DNA of 64,000 nt, taken from assembly GCA_903822545.1 (NCBI GenBank), contig CAIJPN010000183.1, positions 1 through 64,000 of the forward strand. The letters are read 5' to 3'. The translations under genes were made by a program, and so were the position numbers. How positions within the stretch are numbered: the stretch's first letter is position 1; every line of letters begins with the position of its first letter. The notes under the pieces were generated by a model, which was not told the origin of the DNA, made no database searches, and was given only the letters and a program-made list of their open reading frames with translations. Source of the stretch: an uncultured Anaerolineae bacterium (GTDB taxonomy: Bacteria > Chloroflexota > Anaerolineae > Anaerolineales > Villigracilaceae). Of the stretch, positions 15,780-25,005 are shown in pieces.

Positions 15780-16841
15780 ATGCCACCATTTATTCAATTT
15801 GTCATCCGACGCCTGCTCATCATTCCATTTTCCCTGCTCATTATTACCATGCTGCTCTATGCCGGGGTCATGCTCACCCCGCCCGAGGGGCGCGCCACGC
15901 TCTACCTCTCCAAAGGGAACGGGCGTTTCTCGAAAAATATCATCCCCGTTATCATCCGGGAACATCACCTGGATGCTCCCTACTTTGTCCAATACGGATA
16001 CTGGCTCGAATCATTGGCACAAGGCGATTGGGGCTACAGCCCATCCCTGGCTGATGACGTGCTCCCAGCCATGCTGCAACGCACGCCTGCCACCGCTGAA
16101 CTGGCCTTTTTCTCGCTGATACTTTTCATCCCACTCGGGTTATTAAGCGGTGTATTCTCTGGCTGGCATCAACGCGGACGATTCGACAATGCCTTTCGCT
16201 TAATCGCCTTTGCAGCGACATCCCTGCCGGCCTTCATCCTGGCGCTTGTCCTGATTTCAATTTTCTACATTTCCCTGGGCTGGTTTGCCCCAGAGCGTCT
16301 TTCCACGGCCTTATCATACCAACTTCCCGCCCAAAACTTCCAATTTTATACCGGCTTCTACACGCTCGATGGCCTGCTTAATCGCCGCTTCGATGTCACC
16401 CTGGATGCGCTGCGTCACCTGATCATGCCAGTTGTCACCCTCAGCCTATACCACTGGGCCACACTGGGGCGCATCACCCGTGCCATGATGATTTCTGAGC
16501 ATGGCAAAGATTACATCCTGGCCGCCCGAGCTCGCGGCGTGAAAGAATCCAAAGTCATGTGGAAACACGCCTTCCGCAACGTGCTGGCCCCTTCCATCAC
16601 CAGCCTGACGCTCTCGGCAGCATCCCTGCTGACAGGCGTCTTCCTGGTCGAGATGATTTACAACTACAATGGCATTTCCATCGTAATCGCCGGAGCAATG
16701 AAGGGCGGCATCCCCGACGCCCCCGCCGCGATGGGATTTGCCATTTACAGCGTGCTCATCGTCCTATTGATGATGTTCCTGCTCGACCTAGCCCAGGCCG
16801 CCATTGACCCGCGCGTCCGCAGCGAGGTACTGGACATATGA
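15780..16841 (+). CDS. ABC transporter permease, DppB/OppB type
   Basis: A 353-residue inner-membrane permease of the peptide/nickel family. It starts MPPFIQFVIRRLLIIPFSLL, a typical DppB N-terminal helix, has the periplasmic segment with YWLESLAQGDWGYS, and the cytoplasmic coupling helix AARARGVKESKVMWKHAFRN (the EAA loop that contacts the ATPase). The ATG at 15780 is preferred over the longer frame from 15705 because the N-terminus then matches the family. It overlaps the next permease by 4 bp. No substrate-binding protein or ATPase gene is in the window, so this half-transporter must use components coded elsewhere. The substrate is unknown. Confidence 0.9.
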   Translation: MPPFIQFVIRRLLIIPFSLLIITMLLYAGVMLTPPEGRATLYLSKGNGRFSKNIIPVIIREHHLDAPYFVQYGYWLESLAQGDWGYSPSLADDVLPAMLQRTPATAELAFFSLILFIPLGLLSGVFSGWHQRGRFDNAFRLIAFAATSLPAFILALVLISIFYISLGWFAPERLSTALSYQLPAQNFQFYTGFYTLDGLLNRRFDVTLDALRHLIMPVVTLSLYHWATLGRITRAMMISEHGKDYILAARARGVKESKVMWKHAFRNVLAPSITSLTLSAASLLTGVFLVEMIYNYNGISIVIAGAMKGGIPDAPAAMGFAIYSVLIVLLMMFLLDLAQAAIDPRVRSEVLDI

Positions 16842-17794
16842 GAACCCTTCGGCGCTTCTTCATTCACTGGCAAAACTGGTTCGGGCTAACGCTGGTGCTG
16901 TTTTTTATAGTAGTGGCATTCGCCGCCCCGCAGATTTCGCCCAATGACCCAATCAATCCCGGCCCGTTCCAGCAAGTCAAAGGCTTCCGCGCCAGTGACC
17001 TGTCACCAAAAAACCCTGAGCAGGCTCCACCGCTGGGAACACTGCCGGGGCGCATCAGCGTTTTCCATGCCCTGATATGGGGTTCACGCGATGCCCTGCT
17101 TTTTGGCCTGGAAGTAGCCCTCTCTGCGGCGATTTTTGGTATTTTCTATGGCGCAGTCGCCGGGTATGCCGGGGGCTGGCTCAACGGCCTGCTCATGCGC
17201 ATCTCCGACGCCTTCCTGACCTTCCCGGTAATTGCCGGGGTGGTGTTGCTCCGCCAGCTCTGGCAGCTCAGCTTCGAGGCGGCCGGAGGAGCAATTTACA
17301 ACGGGATTATCGCCTTCGAACCCACCGGGGAAATTTCCCCCTTACTACGTTTGCTCGAATGGATCAACCCCCTGACCCTGACGCTGATCTTGTTTTCGTG
17401 GATGCCATATGCCCGCCTGACCAACAGCATGGTAGCCACCATCAAACAAGCAGAATTTATCCAGGCCGGGCGCGCCCTGGGAGCCAGCCCCATGCATATC
17501 ATCCTGCGCCACATCATCCCCAACTCGATTTCGCCATCGGTGGTTCTGGCCGCGCGCGATGTAGGCAGCATGGTAATATTACAGGCCACGTTCACATTCG
17601 TGGGGCTGGCGGGCGGCTCAGTGTGGGGCCAAATGCTGGTCATGGGCCGCAACTGGATCATCGGCCCCGGCGGCAACATCCTTCACTTCTGGTGGACTTT
17701 CCTCCCCGCCACCCTGGCATTGGTTTTCTTTGGCATTGGCTGGAATCTACTCGGTGATGGCATTAACGATTTGCTCGATCCGCACGGCCATTAA
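16838..17794 (+). CDS. ABC transporter permease, DppC/OppC type
   Basis: A 318-residue partner of the preceding permease. It has an N-terminal membrane helix (FGLTLVLFFIVVAFAAPQIS), the family position PPLGTLPGRISVF where the usual motif reads HPLGTDxxGRD, and the coupling EAA loop GRALGASPMHIILRHIIPNS. The altered GTDxxGRD motif is unusual. The ATGA overlap with the upstream gene shows translational coupling. A terminator follows at 17873-17904. Family membership is clear; substrate is not. Confidence 0.9.
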   Translation: MRTLRRFFIHWQNWFGLTLVLFFIVVAFAAPQISPNDPINPGPFQQVKGFRASDLSPKNPEQAPPLGTLPGRISVFHALIWGSRDALLFGLEVALSAAIFGIFYGAVAGYAGGWLNGLLMRISDAFLTFPVIAGVVLLRQLWQLSFEAAGGAIYNGIIAFEPTGEISPLLRLLEWINPLTLTLILFSWMPYARLTNSMVATIKQAEFIQAGRALGASPMHIILRHIIPNSISPSVVLAARDVGSMVILQATFTFVGLAGGSVWGQMLVMGRNWIIGPGGNILHFWWTFLPATLALVFFGIGWNLLGDGINDLLDPHGH

Positions 17795-17872
17795 GCTTGC
17801 AAGCTGCCCTGCTGATCGAGGAAACACATCAACTGCCAGCCATAGCAAAAAAAGCATACCTAACAGACCCGG

Positions 17873-17904
17873 TACCGCCCCTTAACAAAGGGCGGTATTT
17901 TTTT
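17873..17904 (+). terminator. Rho-independent terminator after the permeases
   Basis: TACCGCCC (17873-17880) pairs with GGGCGGTA (17890-17897), 9-nt loop, followed by a run of seven T. Confidence 0.85.
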
Positions 17905-17970
17905 GCGATAACAGCCCCCCCATAACCTGCGCCACTGACAAGCCAGGATGATTAGGAATGACATCAAAGG

Positions 17971-18201
17971 CTATTTTTTCTTCAGCAAAATCCAGACCAT
18001 ACGCAAAACCATACCAACTCCAATCGCCACAAGCACCCAGCCAACCAGGATCGCCAGCGGGCCATCCGTTAAGAAAACAAAGACCTGCTTATTCCGCGAA
18101 TGGCCCACGATTTGACCCTTCAAAATTGCATCCACCCCCAGCGCGAACAAAAACAGGGCCATCAGGAACAAACCAGAGACCGAAGGCCGCCCAGTACGCA
18201 T
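17971..18201 (-). CDS. Small two-helix membrane protein downstream of the M24 peptidase
   Basis: A 76-residue protein with hydrophobic helices at about 8-27 and 46-70 and a short loop (NKQVFVFLTDGP). It ends in RMVWILLKKK. It starts 1 bp after the peptidase stop, so it is almost certainly in the same operon. No family recognised. Confidence 0.55.
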   Translation of the reverse strand: MRTGRPSVSGLFLMALFLFALGVDAILKGQIVGHSRNKQVFVFLTDGPLAILVGWVLVAIGVGMVLRMVWILLKKK

Positions 18202-18202
18202 A

Positions 18203-19390
18203 TTATCGCAGCAAAACCAGCTCGCGCTGCGGGCCGCCCAGGTATTCCGCGCCGTTTTCAGTCACAAACACATCTTCCTCCAATCCCACATACCCATAAC
18301 CCGGCACCGCCAGCCCCGGTTCAATGGTATAAACGTTGCCCATTTCAACCAACTGGTTGGGCTGGTCGCCGTATTTTTCCCATAACGGGCCTAGCAACGC
18401 GCCGCCATCGTGCGCCACACGCCCAAGCTGGTGACCGGTGCCATACATATATTCAGGATACCCGCCCGCCGTAACCGTATCCCGGGCAGCAGCATCAGCA
18501 GCTTTGCCGGGGATGCCCGGTTTAAGCACCGCACGGCAATTCTCGATGGCCGCGCGCACCGTTTCGAAGCCGTGTTTAACTTCGGCGGGCGCATCCGTTT
18601 CACCAGGGCGCAAAATATAGGCCATACGCTGGATATCAGAACAATAATCCTCGTATTTCACGCCAAAATCGAAGTGCAGCAAATGTCCCGGCTGGATTTG
18701 GATGTCCGTTGGGCCGCTATGGCCGACCGGTGAATCCGGGCCTGAGTTGACCGCCGGATTTGACTCCTCCGGCCAGGCAAAGCCGACGCCGTGCTCCACC
18801 ATCAGGTGGTGCATCCTGGCCCCAACCTGTTTTTCCGTCATTCCCACGCGGATGTGTTCAAACGTTTTCTGGTAGATTTCCTCGGTAATACGCACCGCCT
18901 CACGGATGCGCTGGATCTCGGAAGCCGTTTTCCTTCCACGCAGGGCATTGATGATCGGTTCCGCGCTGGTGAGCCGGTCGCGGAAAGGCGTGCCATTCAG
19001 GTAGGTTTGCAGCTTGAGATACATGGCATGAGTCAGCCCATCAGCGTGGACGTTGTTGGCGCTGTAGTTGACAGCGATCTGCCGGGGCGCAAGCTTTTGC
19101 AGCATCTCGCGCAGCACACCGCTCAGGGCTGTGTCATAAAGCACAACATCATCGAAAATCCCCAGGCGTTGAATGGCTTCGGCCTCGAATCGTCCCACAA
19201 TGGCAATACGCTGCCCGCTGCGGGTGAACATCAGCGCCGATTCCCAGGTCAGGTCGTTGGGGCCGATGATAAAGTCGAGGGCCGGGTCGCGCACCCCGGA
19301 TGTTTCGCGGACAAACGTCAACCACAGATCGGTTTCCTGTTCTTTGAGAATTTCGACAGCCTGGGCAGATTTTTCCTGGATGATAGACAT
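18203..19390 (-). CDS. M24-family aminopeptidase (Xaa-Pro type)
   Basis: A 395-residue protein with a creatinase-like N-terminal domain (about 1-160) and an M24 pita-bread catalytic domain. The dinuclear metal ligands are visible: Asp in LHFDFGVKYED, Asp in CSDIQRM, His in GTGHQLGRVAHDGG, Glu in YTIEPGL and Glu in GLEEDVFV. Such enzymes remove an N-terminal residue before proline, or hydrolyse related dipeptides. It is cytosolic with no signal peptide. ATG is preceded by GGAG. It is followed without a gap by a small membrane protein gene. Confidence 0.9.
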   Translation of the reverse strand: MSIIQEKSAQAVEILKEQETDLWLTFVRETSGVRDPALDFIIGPNDLTWESALMFTRSGQRIAIVGRFEAEAIQRLGIFDDVVLYDTALSGVLREMLQKLAPRQIAVNYSANNVHADGLTHAMYLKLQTYLNGTPFRDRLTSAEPIINALRGRKTASEIQRIREAVRITEEIYQKTFEHIRVGMTEKQVGARMHHLMVEHGVGFAWPEESNPAVNSGPDSPVGHSGPTDIQIQPGHLLHFDFGVKYEDYCSDIQRMAYILRPGETDAPAEVKHGFETVRAAIENCRAVLKPGIPGKAADAAARDTVTAGGYPEYMYGTGHQLGRVAHDGGALLGPLWEKYGDQPNQLVEMGNVYTIEPGLAVPGYGYVGLEEDVFVTENGAEYLGGPQRELVLLR

Positions 19391-19559
19391 GGGAGACTCC
19401 TGGTAAGGGGATTTTGTAAGAGCATACGCCTTTTTGGATGGCCCTGCAAACGAAATTCATCCCCCATTGATATGATAAGTCTACTGCAAAAAGGCATTTA
19501 CACCACAGGCGCACAGAGTACGCCGGGATTTTTTAAGGACTGGGACTTGCCCGAGCAGG

Positions 19560-20138
19560 TTACTTTAGCAGCAGCCGGTAAAGAACCAGTTGTAAAGCAG
19601 CAAAACTGACACCAACCACAATCGGCCAGAGCCAGCTTTGTTGGCCAATAATTTGCAAACCAAATAAAACCGCGGCCCCGGCGGCAAACCCCGCCAGGAC
19701 AGCCACTTCCACGATCATGATGAAGGCCACCGAGTTGACTTTAAAGGCCTTGGGCATGGCCTTATCGGTGAATCGGAAAGCGCGTGAGAGTTTGATCACT
19801 TCCATACGCGAACAGTAATACTCTTTGATCTGGTTCAGCGCCCGGACGCTTTCCAGCCAGGCCATGCGCAGCCGCGCCAACTGGATGATGGTTAACAGAC
19901 CAAGCAGCGCCAGGACGATGAAAAGCCCGGTAAAACTCCCCTGGATCAAGGCAACAGGATATTGGGAATCGCCCAATTGGGTGGTGAGCAGTGCCGCGAT
20001 GAACGACCCAAAAGATACCAGGTAAAACGAAGCCACTTTGGAGCGGTCTTCATTGGCCTGGGTGGCTGTTGCGGCGATGTATTCAAACTCGGCGATCAGG
20101 ATGTCGTCGGGGTTAAGGGTGGGCTTTTCTTCGGGCAT
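19560..20138 (-). CDS. Membrane protein of unknown function downstream of ftsZ
   Basis: A 192-residue protein with a soluble N-terminus (about 1-38) and four hydrophobic segments (about 41-56, 65-88, 135-160, 166-190). The amphipathic RLRMAWLESVRALNQIKEYY segment separates the two pairs. No family recognised. Its ATG lies only 7 nt after a strong 12-bp hairpin with T-rich tail (20146-20172) and lacks a Shine-Dalgarno site. Expression from the ftsZ transcript would therefore need readthrough, or a separate start. Confidence 0.55.
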   Translation of the reverse strand: MPEEKPTLNPDDILIAEFEYIAATATQANEDRSKVASFYLVSFGSFIAALLTTQLGDSQYPVALIQGSFTGLFIVLALLGLLTIIQLARLRMAWLESVRALNQIKEYYCSRMEVIKLSRAFRFTDKAMPKAFKVNSVAFIMIVEVAVLAGFAAGAAVLFGLQIIGQQSWLWPIVVGVSFAALQLVLYRLLLK

Positions 20139-20145
20139 AAAAAGA

Positions 20146-20172
20146 GTAGGGGCGGGGTTGCCCCGCCCCTAC
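20146..20172. terminator. 12-bp GC-rich palindrome after ftsZ
   Basis: GTAGGGGCGGGG (20146-20157), loop TTG, CCCCGCCCCTAC (20161-20172). On the minus strand it is followed by TCTTTTT, which makes it a terminator for ftsZ and the dcw cluster. Its sequence resembles dispersed REP-type palindromes. Confidence 0.8.
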
Positions 20173-20180
20173 AATAAAAT

Positions 20181-21368
20181 TTACCGGCGATTGCGCAGGA
20201 AGGTCGGGATGTCGAGATCTTCCTGGTAGGATGTCTGGGGTTTCATGTCGGGCGAGGGTGTGGCCGGGATATGCGCGGGCGGGGGTGTGATGGGGGCGCT
20301 GACGCTGACCGTTTCGGCCGGGCGTTCAACCGGGATGGATGCCACGGGGCGCATCGGTTCGGAGCGCGGGTTGCCAGCTACAGGGCGAGAATTTTCGATG
20401 CGGCGTGTCGGCATGGAGGCGCGCTCAAAGCCAGTCGCGATCACCGTAATGCGGATTTCGTCGCCCATGTTCGGGTCGATGACAGCGCCGAAGATCATGT
20501 TGACATCGGGGTGCGCCGTCTCACGGATGATGGCAGCAGCCTGGTTGACTTCGAACAGGGTCATGTTCGGGCCGCCGGTGACGTTGAAGAGTACGCCACG
20601 CGCGCCATCGATGGTGATGTCGAGCAGTTGGCTGGAGATGGCCATTTCAGCGGCCACGCGGGCGCGATCTTCGCCGTTGGCTTTGCCAACCGCCATGAGC
20701 GCCGCTCCGCCTTCAGACATGATGGCTTTGACATCGGCGAAGTCGAGGTTGATCAGGCCGGGCACGGTGATAAGTTCGGAGATGCCCTGGATGCCCTGGC
20801 GCAGCACGTCATCGGCCATGCGGAAGGCGTCGTTCAGGCTGGCCTTTTTATCTACGATCTGGAGCAGGCGGTCGTTGGGGATAACGATCAGGGTGTCGGC
20901 ATGTTCTTTCAGGTTGTCCATGCCGGTTTCGGCGGCCTGCATACGGCGCGCGCCTTCAAAAGTGAAGGGGCGGGTGACAACACCGATAGTCAGCGAGCCG
21001 ACTTCTTTGGCGATTTGCGCCACAATCGGGGCCGCGCCGGTGCCCGTGCCACCGCCCAGGCCAGCGGTCACGAAGACCATGTCTGAGCCTTTGAGTACGT
21101 TGTAGAGTTCCTCGGCGGTTTCTTCGGCAGATTTGCGCCCGACTTCGGGGTTGCCGCCAGCACCCAGGCCGCGCGTCAGCTTTTCGCCGATGCGCACTTT
21201 GATGGGGGCTTTTGCCAGTGCCAGGGCCTGTGCGTCCGTATTAACGGCCACGAAATCGACGCCCTGAATGCCTTCTTCGATCATGCGGTTGACAGCATTT
21301 GTGCCGCCGCCGCCGACTCCGACGACTTTGATGCGGGCAAAAGATTCAGCGTTCATTTTAGTTTCCAT
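20181..21368 (-). CDS. ftsZ: Cell-division GTPase FtsZ
   Basis: The tubulin-like Z-ring protein. From the ATG at 21368 (AGGAGAAGGA upstream) it has 395 residues. Signatures: [11 protein letters not shown] near the N-terminus, the tubulin GTP-binding loop [10 protein letters not shown], and the T7 synergy region [12 protein letters not shown] Pro-rich variable linker (about 320-375) leads to a conserved C-terminal peptide, [11 protein letters not shown], which binds FtsA and other partners. It is the last core gene of the dcw cluster, separated from ftsA by a 251-bp gap with palindromes, so it may have its own promoter. Confidence 0.97.
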   Translation of the reverse strand: METKMNAESFARIKVVGVGGGGTNAVNRMIEEGIQGVDFVAVNTDAQALALAKAPIKVRIGEKLTRGLGAGGNPEVGRKSAEETAEELYNVLKGSDMVFVTAGLGGGTGTGAAPIVAQIAKEVGSLTIGVVTRPFTFEGARRMQAAETGMDNLKEHADTLIVIPNDRLLQIVDKKASLNDAFRMADDVLRQGIQGISELITVPGLINLDFADVKAIMSEGGAALMAVGKANGEDRARVAAEMAISSQLLDITIDGARGVLFNVTGGPNMTLFEVNQAAAIIRETAHPDVNMIFGAVIDPNMGDEIRITVIATGFERASMPTRRIENSRPVAGNPRSEPMRPVASIPVERPAETVSVSAPITPPPAHIPATPSPDMKPQTSYQEDLDIPTFLRNRR

Positions 21369-21458
21369 TTTCCTTCTCCTGAACAATGCCTTCTTAATCG
21401 TCTTGTGCGCCCGGCTATGGCCTGCGCAACAGGTTTCCTAAGATGTAAATTCTGGTGT

Positions 21459-21505
21459 CCGCAAGTTCTACTTGCGGGAAACCCAAAACAGAGCTTCGGG
21501 TTTCC
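21459..21505. repeat. Palindromes in the ftsA-ftsZ gap
   Basis: CCGCAAGT/ACTTGCGG (21459-21477) and GGAAACCC/GGGTTTCC (21477-21505, enclosing ACAGAGCTTC) form adjacent hairpins, with a T-run just after on the plus strand. The AGAGCTT core is shared with palindromes at 10628, 25918 and 31795. Confidence 0.6.
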
Positions 21506-21619
21506 AGTTTTTTTACTTGTAAAAAGTTCTGCTGGGTGGCTAATTCTATCAGCCTTCCCGGCTTTTACACGATGATAAATGGGTGATTGCCTTGGGGTGC
21601 AGTTGCGTTCCCAAGCACT

Positions 21620-22852
21620 TTACGGCAGCAAACGGCGGAGTATGTTCTTGATCGTATCCCAATTCTGGCTTTCTCCTTTTTGTTTACGGCCTTTCCCGGC
21701 GCTGCCGTAAGGCAGGGCCTGGAGCGCGGCGGCCCAATGCAACAGCCCCACACTGGTGGAATATGCCGGGGAGTGGAGTTTATCTGCCAGCCCAATCAGC
21801 TTTTCGGGCTGCGCAGTGCGGACCGGCATCCCCAGCACCCGGCTAGCGAGCTGCTTCATACCGGTTAACTGGCTGCTGCCACCCGTCAGGATCATCCCGG
21901 CTGGGAGCAGGCCATCGTACCCAGAGCGTTTAATCTCTTGCAGCGTCAGGTCAAAAATTTCTTCCACCCGCGCTTCGATGATGTGACACAGGTCGCGGCG
22001 GCTCAGGCGCACCGGCTGGTCTTCTCCAAACGGTTGAACGGCAAAGGTTTCATCCAATCCAATATCGGCTTTGATGGCATTGCCGTGCTGTTTTTTGATT
22101 TCTTCGGCCACTGGCAGCGGCAGGCGCAGCCCGTGGGCAATATCCTGGGTGATATGATTGCCGCCGACCGCCAGCACCATCGTGTGCCACACATCGCCGT
22201 TGACGTAAATCGCCAGGTCGGTTGTGCCGCCGCCGATATCGCAGACAATCGCACCCATATTGCGCTCGGTATCAGAGAGCACCACTTCGGCAGAAGCCAG
22301 CGGATTGAGCACAAATTGGGCTGCATTCACACCAGCTGTGGCGACTGCTTTTCGCAGGTTTTCCACGGTAGCCGAAGCGGCGGTAATGACATGCGCTTCC
22401 ACTTCCAGTCGGAAACCGTGCATCCCGATGGGTTGGTGGATGCCATCTTCGCCATCCAGCGAAAATCCGCGCTGGATGACATGGATGATCTCGCGGCTGC
22501 TGGGAATGGCAACCGTGCGAGCGGCTTCCATCGCACGCTCGATGTCGATCTCATCCACAGTATCGCCCGCCACACCAATTACGCCCCGGCTATTGATCGA
22601 CGAAACATGCGCGCCAGCCAGGCTGACCAGCGCCGAATCAATCTTCAGCCCTGAAGTCTGCTCGGCTTTCTGCACCGAACGCGAAATGGCCCCGGCGGCT
22701 GCGCCCAGGTCAACGATAACACCCTTGCGGATGCCTTCAGAAGGTTCAATGCCCACGCCCATGATGCGCAGATCCATATTTTCTTCCACGCGTGCCACAA
22801 GCGTGCAAACTTTTGTCGTGCCGATGTCTATGCCAACAACGATATCGTCCAT
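21620..22852 (-). CDS. ftsA: Cell-division protein FtsA
   Basis: A 410-residue actin-fold ATPase that tethers FtsZ to the membrane. The phosphate-1 motif GIDIGTTKVCTLVAR is at 8-22; phosphate-2 is in VCDIGGGTTDLAIY, and the adenosine motif in GMILTGGSSQLTGMKQ. The subdomain 1C region (HVSSINSRGVIGV) is present. The C-terminal DTIKNILRRLLP is a typical amphipathic membrane-targeting helix. It starts 6 bp after the ftsQ stop with GGAG nearby, within the dcw operon. Confidence 0.96.
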   Translation of the reverse strand: MDDIVVGIDIGTTKVCTLVARVEENMDLRIMGVGIEPSEGIRKGVIVDLGAAAGAISRSVQKAEQTSGLKIDSALVSLAGAHVSSINSRGVIGVAGDTVDEIDIERAMEAARTVAIPSSREIIHVIQRGFSLDGEDGIHQPIGMHGFRLEVEAHVITAASATVENLRKAVATAGVNAAQFVLNPLASAEVVLSDTERNMGAIVCDIGGGTTDLAIYVNGDVWHTMVLAVGGNHITQDIAHGLRLPLPVAEEIKKQHGNAIKADIGLDETFAVQPFGEDQPVRLSRRDLCHIIEARVEEIFDLTLQEIKRSGYDGLLPAGMILTGGSSQLTGMKQLASRVLGMPVRTAQPEKLIGLADKLHSPAYSTSVGLLHWAAALQALPYGSAGKGRKQKGESQNWDTIKNILRRLLP

Positions 22853-22858
22853 AATAAC

Positions 22859-23869
22859 CTATTGCTCCACGCGGTAGAACGGAGCATTTGGGAATTCTAC
22901 GCTGATAAGTTGGGGCTGGATGTTATTCTCTGACAGGTAATTGACCAGGTTTTTATACACCAGCAGTTTTGTGTTCATATCGCCAGGGGCGCTGCCAAAA
23001 AAGGCCCGCCAGCCGCCAGGGTCTTCCCAACCCATGCCATATTTGGGGTCGTAGACCAGGCTGGCGCCATCGGGCAGGACAGCCGAAAGACCAGTGATGG
23101 CTGTTGCCAGCTCACTGGAAAGGAACGGGCGCGCGCCAACCGTCTGGCTGACATCGGTGCCGTCGCCAAGCGCGGGGGGCGACCCGGCAGCAGTGATGGT
23201 AACAAGCGTGTCGATTTCACCCCGTGGCGGGAAAGCAAAGCCCTGGGCGTCCAACCACACGGTTTTGCCGTCCTGGTTCCAGGCCACAATGGGCTGGCGT
23301 TCAACGATGGTAACGATCAGACCGGCGGGCAGGAATGTCTCAATTTGCACGGCCGAAATATCCGGGAAGGAATACTGTAAATTGTATACGATTTGGTCAG
23401 GATTGAGGAGAGCCGCCGGGTGGTTAATCACACCCAGGGCCGCCACAATCTCGGGGGTGCCGATGCGAACGTTGCCATGGATTTCGGCGCTGCGCACGAT
23501 GAACGGATCCATCGTCCACATGTTGACCAGGGCTGCGGCGCATACGATCAAGATCAAGAAGGAGATCCAACGCGGGCCAAATTCCACTTTAGGGATGGAA
23601 ATGGCAATATCGGGGGCCTGGAAGCTGCCACGTGAACTGGCACGTCCATAGTAGGGGGATGGCTGACTCATGGCGGCATCGTATCGGCGGCGCAGGCGGC
23701 CCGGGGTAACGGTGGGGCTGCTGCGGGGCGCAGATTTTTTGGCGCGCGTGGTGGCTGCCGCAGGTTGGCGAGTCAACTTTTGCGTCAGCGTTTCTCGCCG
23801 CTTGTGTTCTTCCTCACGGCGTTTGCGCAGGGTTTCGGCGCGCGATTGGGTTTGTCGGTCTTGGCTCAT
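22859..23869 (-). CDS. ftsQ: Cell-division protein FtsQ/DivIB
   Basis: A 336-residue bitopic protein. A long basic and charged cytoplasmic part (about 1-125, rich in Arg/Lys/Glu: RKRREEEHKRRE) precedes one membrane helix (WISFLILIVCAAALVNMW), then a POTRA domain (FIVRSAEIHGNVRIGTPEIVAALG) and the FtsQ beta domain (IVTIVERQPIVAWNQDG). It stabilises the FtsLB division complex. The ATG at 23869 with GGAGG is preferred over an upstream GC-rich frame; it overlaps ddl by 4 bp (ATGA). Confidence 0.92.
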   Translation of the reverse strand: MSQDRQTQSRAETLRKRREEEHKRRETLTQKLTRQPAAATTRAKKSAPRSSPTVTPGRLRRRYDAAMSQPSPYYGRASSRGSFQAPDIAISIPKVEFGPRWISFLILIVCAAALVNMWTMDPFIVRSAEIHGNVRIGTPEIVAALGVINHPAALLNPDQIVYNLQYSFPDISAVQIETFLPAGLIVTIVERQPIVAWNQDGKTVWLDAQGFAFPPRGEIDTLVTITAAGSPPALGDGTDVSQTVGARPFLSSELATAITGLSAVLPDGASLVYDPKYGMGWEDPGGWRAFFGSAPGDMNTKLLVYKNLVNYLSENNIQPQLISVEFPNAPFYRVEQ

Positions 23870-25005
23870 GCGTTCCTCCGATACTGACGCACGGTTGCGT
23901 CTCGTTCGGCTTTGCGTTCGAGTGCCAGTTCTATCAGGCGGTTGACGAGGGAAGCATAAGGCAGGCCGGAGGCTTCCCACAGCTTGGGGTACATGCTGAT
24001 TTTGGTAAAACCGGGGATGGTATTGATCTCGTTTAGGAAGATTTCACCGGTTTTGGGGTCGAGCAAGAAATCCACCCGCGCCATGCCACAACAATCGACA
24101 GCTTTGAAGGCGCGAATGGCGATTTCTTTAATTTTGGCGGCCTGGGCTGCATCCAGCGCGGCCGGGATGATCAGTTTGGAATTATCCAGAATATATTTGG
24201 CATCGTAGCTATAAAAATCAGCACCAGGGACGATTTCGCCGGGCACGGATGCTGCCGGGTCATCGTTGCCGAGCACCGAGATTTCGATCTCACGCGGATG
24301 ATGCACCCCGCGTTCGATCAGCACGCGCCGGTCATACTGGCTGGCTTCCATCAACCCTTCGGCCAGGTCGGAGCGACCCCGGCATTTGGTCACACCCACT
24401 GAAGAGCCCAGGTTGGCAGGTTTGACAAACAGCGGGTACGCACCCACCGTTTCGGCGCGTTGCACCACATTTTCCAGATCGCGCTGGATTTCGGAGCGCA
24501 ACACCAGGATCGACTCGACTGTGGGCAAGTTGTGAGCGCGCATCACATCTTTAAAGATGCCCTTATCCATGCCAACCGAGGAGCCGACCACGTTTGCGCC
24601 TACATAAGCCACATCAGCCATCTCAAACAGGCCCTGGAGCGTGCCATCTTCACCATAAGTGCCGTGCAGCACCGGGAAGTAGACATCCACATCGGCCAGT
24701 TTTTCCAACGTTTCGGTTGCGCCGCCAGCGCGAATGGCGTACAGGCCGGGTTTGGAAGGATCGGGGTGCAGCGTAACCGGAAAAAGACCATCCAGCCGGT
24801 CACTTTCAAAGGCTGCCAGCACATTTTCGCCGCCCAACCACGCACCCTGATGGGTAATACCGACTTCAATGACGGTAAAGCGCGCGCGATCAAGCACGGC
24901 CAGCACCGAGCGTGCAGACATTAGCGAGACTTCATGTTCGCCAGAGCGTCCGCCAAACAGCACGGCCACCGTCAGGGGTTGGGGTTGCGCAGGGGTCATC
25001 ACCAT
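23866..25005 (-). CDS. ddl: D-alanine-D-alanine ligase
   Basis: A 379-residue ATP-grasp ligase making D-Ala-D-Ala for the muropeptide. The N-terminal VAVLFGGRSGEHEVSLMSA is the Ddl signature (Glu in GEHE binds the first D-Ala). ATP-grasp residues are in KPANLGSSVGV, the catalytic loop in SYDAKYILDNSK, and the magnesium site in FLNEINTIPGFT. The Tyr of the YDAKY loop and the NTIPGFT ending indicate the D-Ala-D-Ala rather than D-Lac form. Two starts are possible (25005 or 24999); both overlap the end of murB. Confidence 0.95.
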   Translation of the reverse strand: MVMTPAQPQPLTVAVLFGGRSGEHEVSLMSARSVLAVLDRARFTVIEVGITHQGAWLGGENVLAAFESDRLDGLFPVTLHPDPSKPGLYAIRAGGATETLEKLADVDVYFPVLHGTYGEDGTLQGLFEMADVAYVGANVVGSSVGMDKGIFKDVMRAHNLPTVESILVLRSEIQRDLENVVQRAETVGAYPLFVKPANLGSSVGVTKCRGRSDLAEGLMEASQYDRRVLIERGVHHPREIEISVLGNDDPAASVPGEIVPGADFYSYDAKYILDNSKLIIPAALDAAQAAKIKEIAIRAFKAVDCCGMARVDFLLDPKTGEIFLNEINTIPGFTKISMYPKLWEASGLPYASLVNRLIELALERKAERDATVRQYRRNA

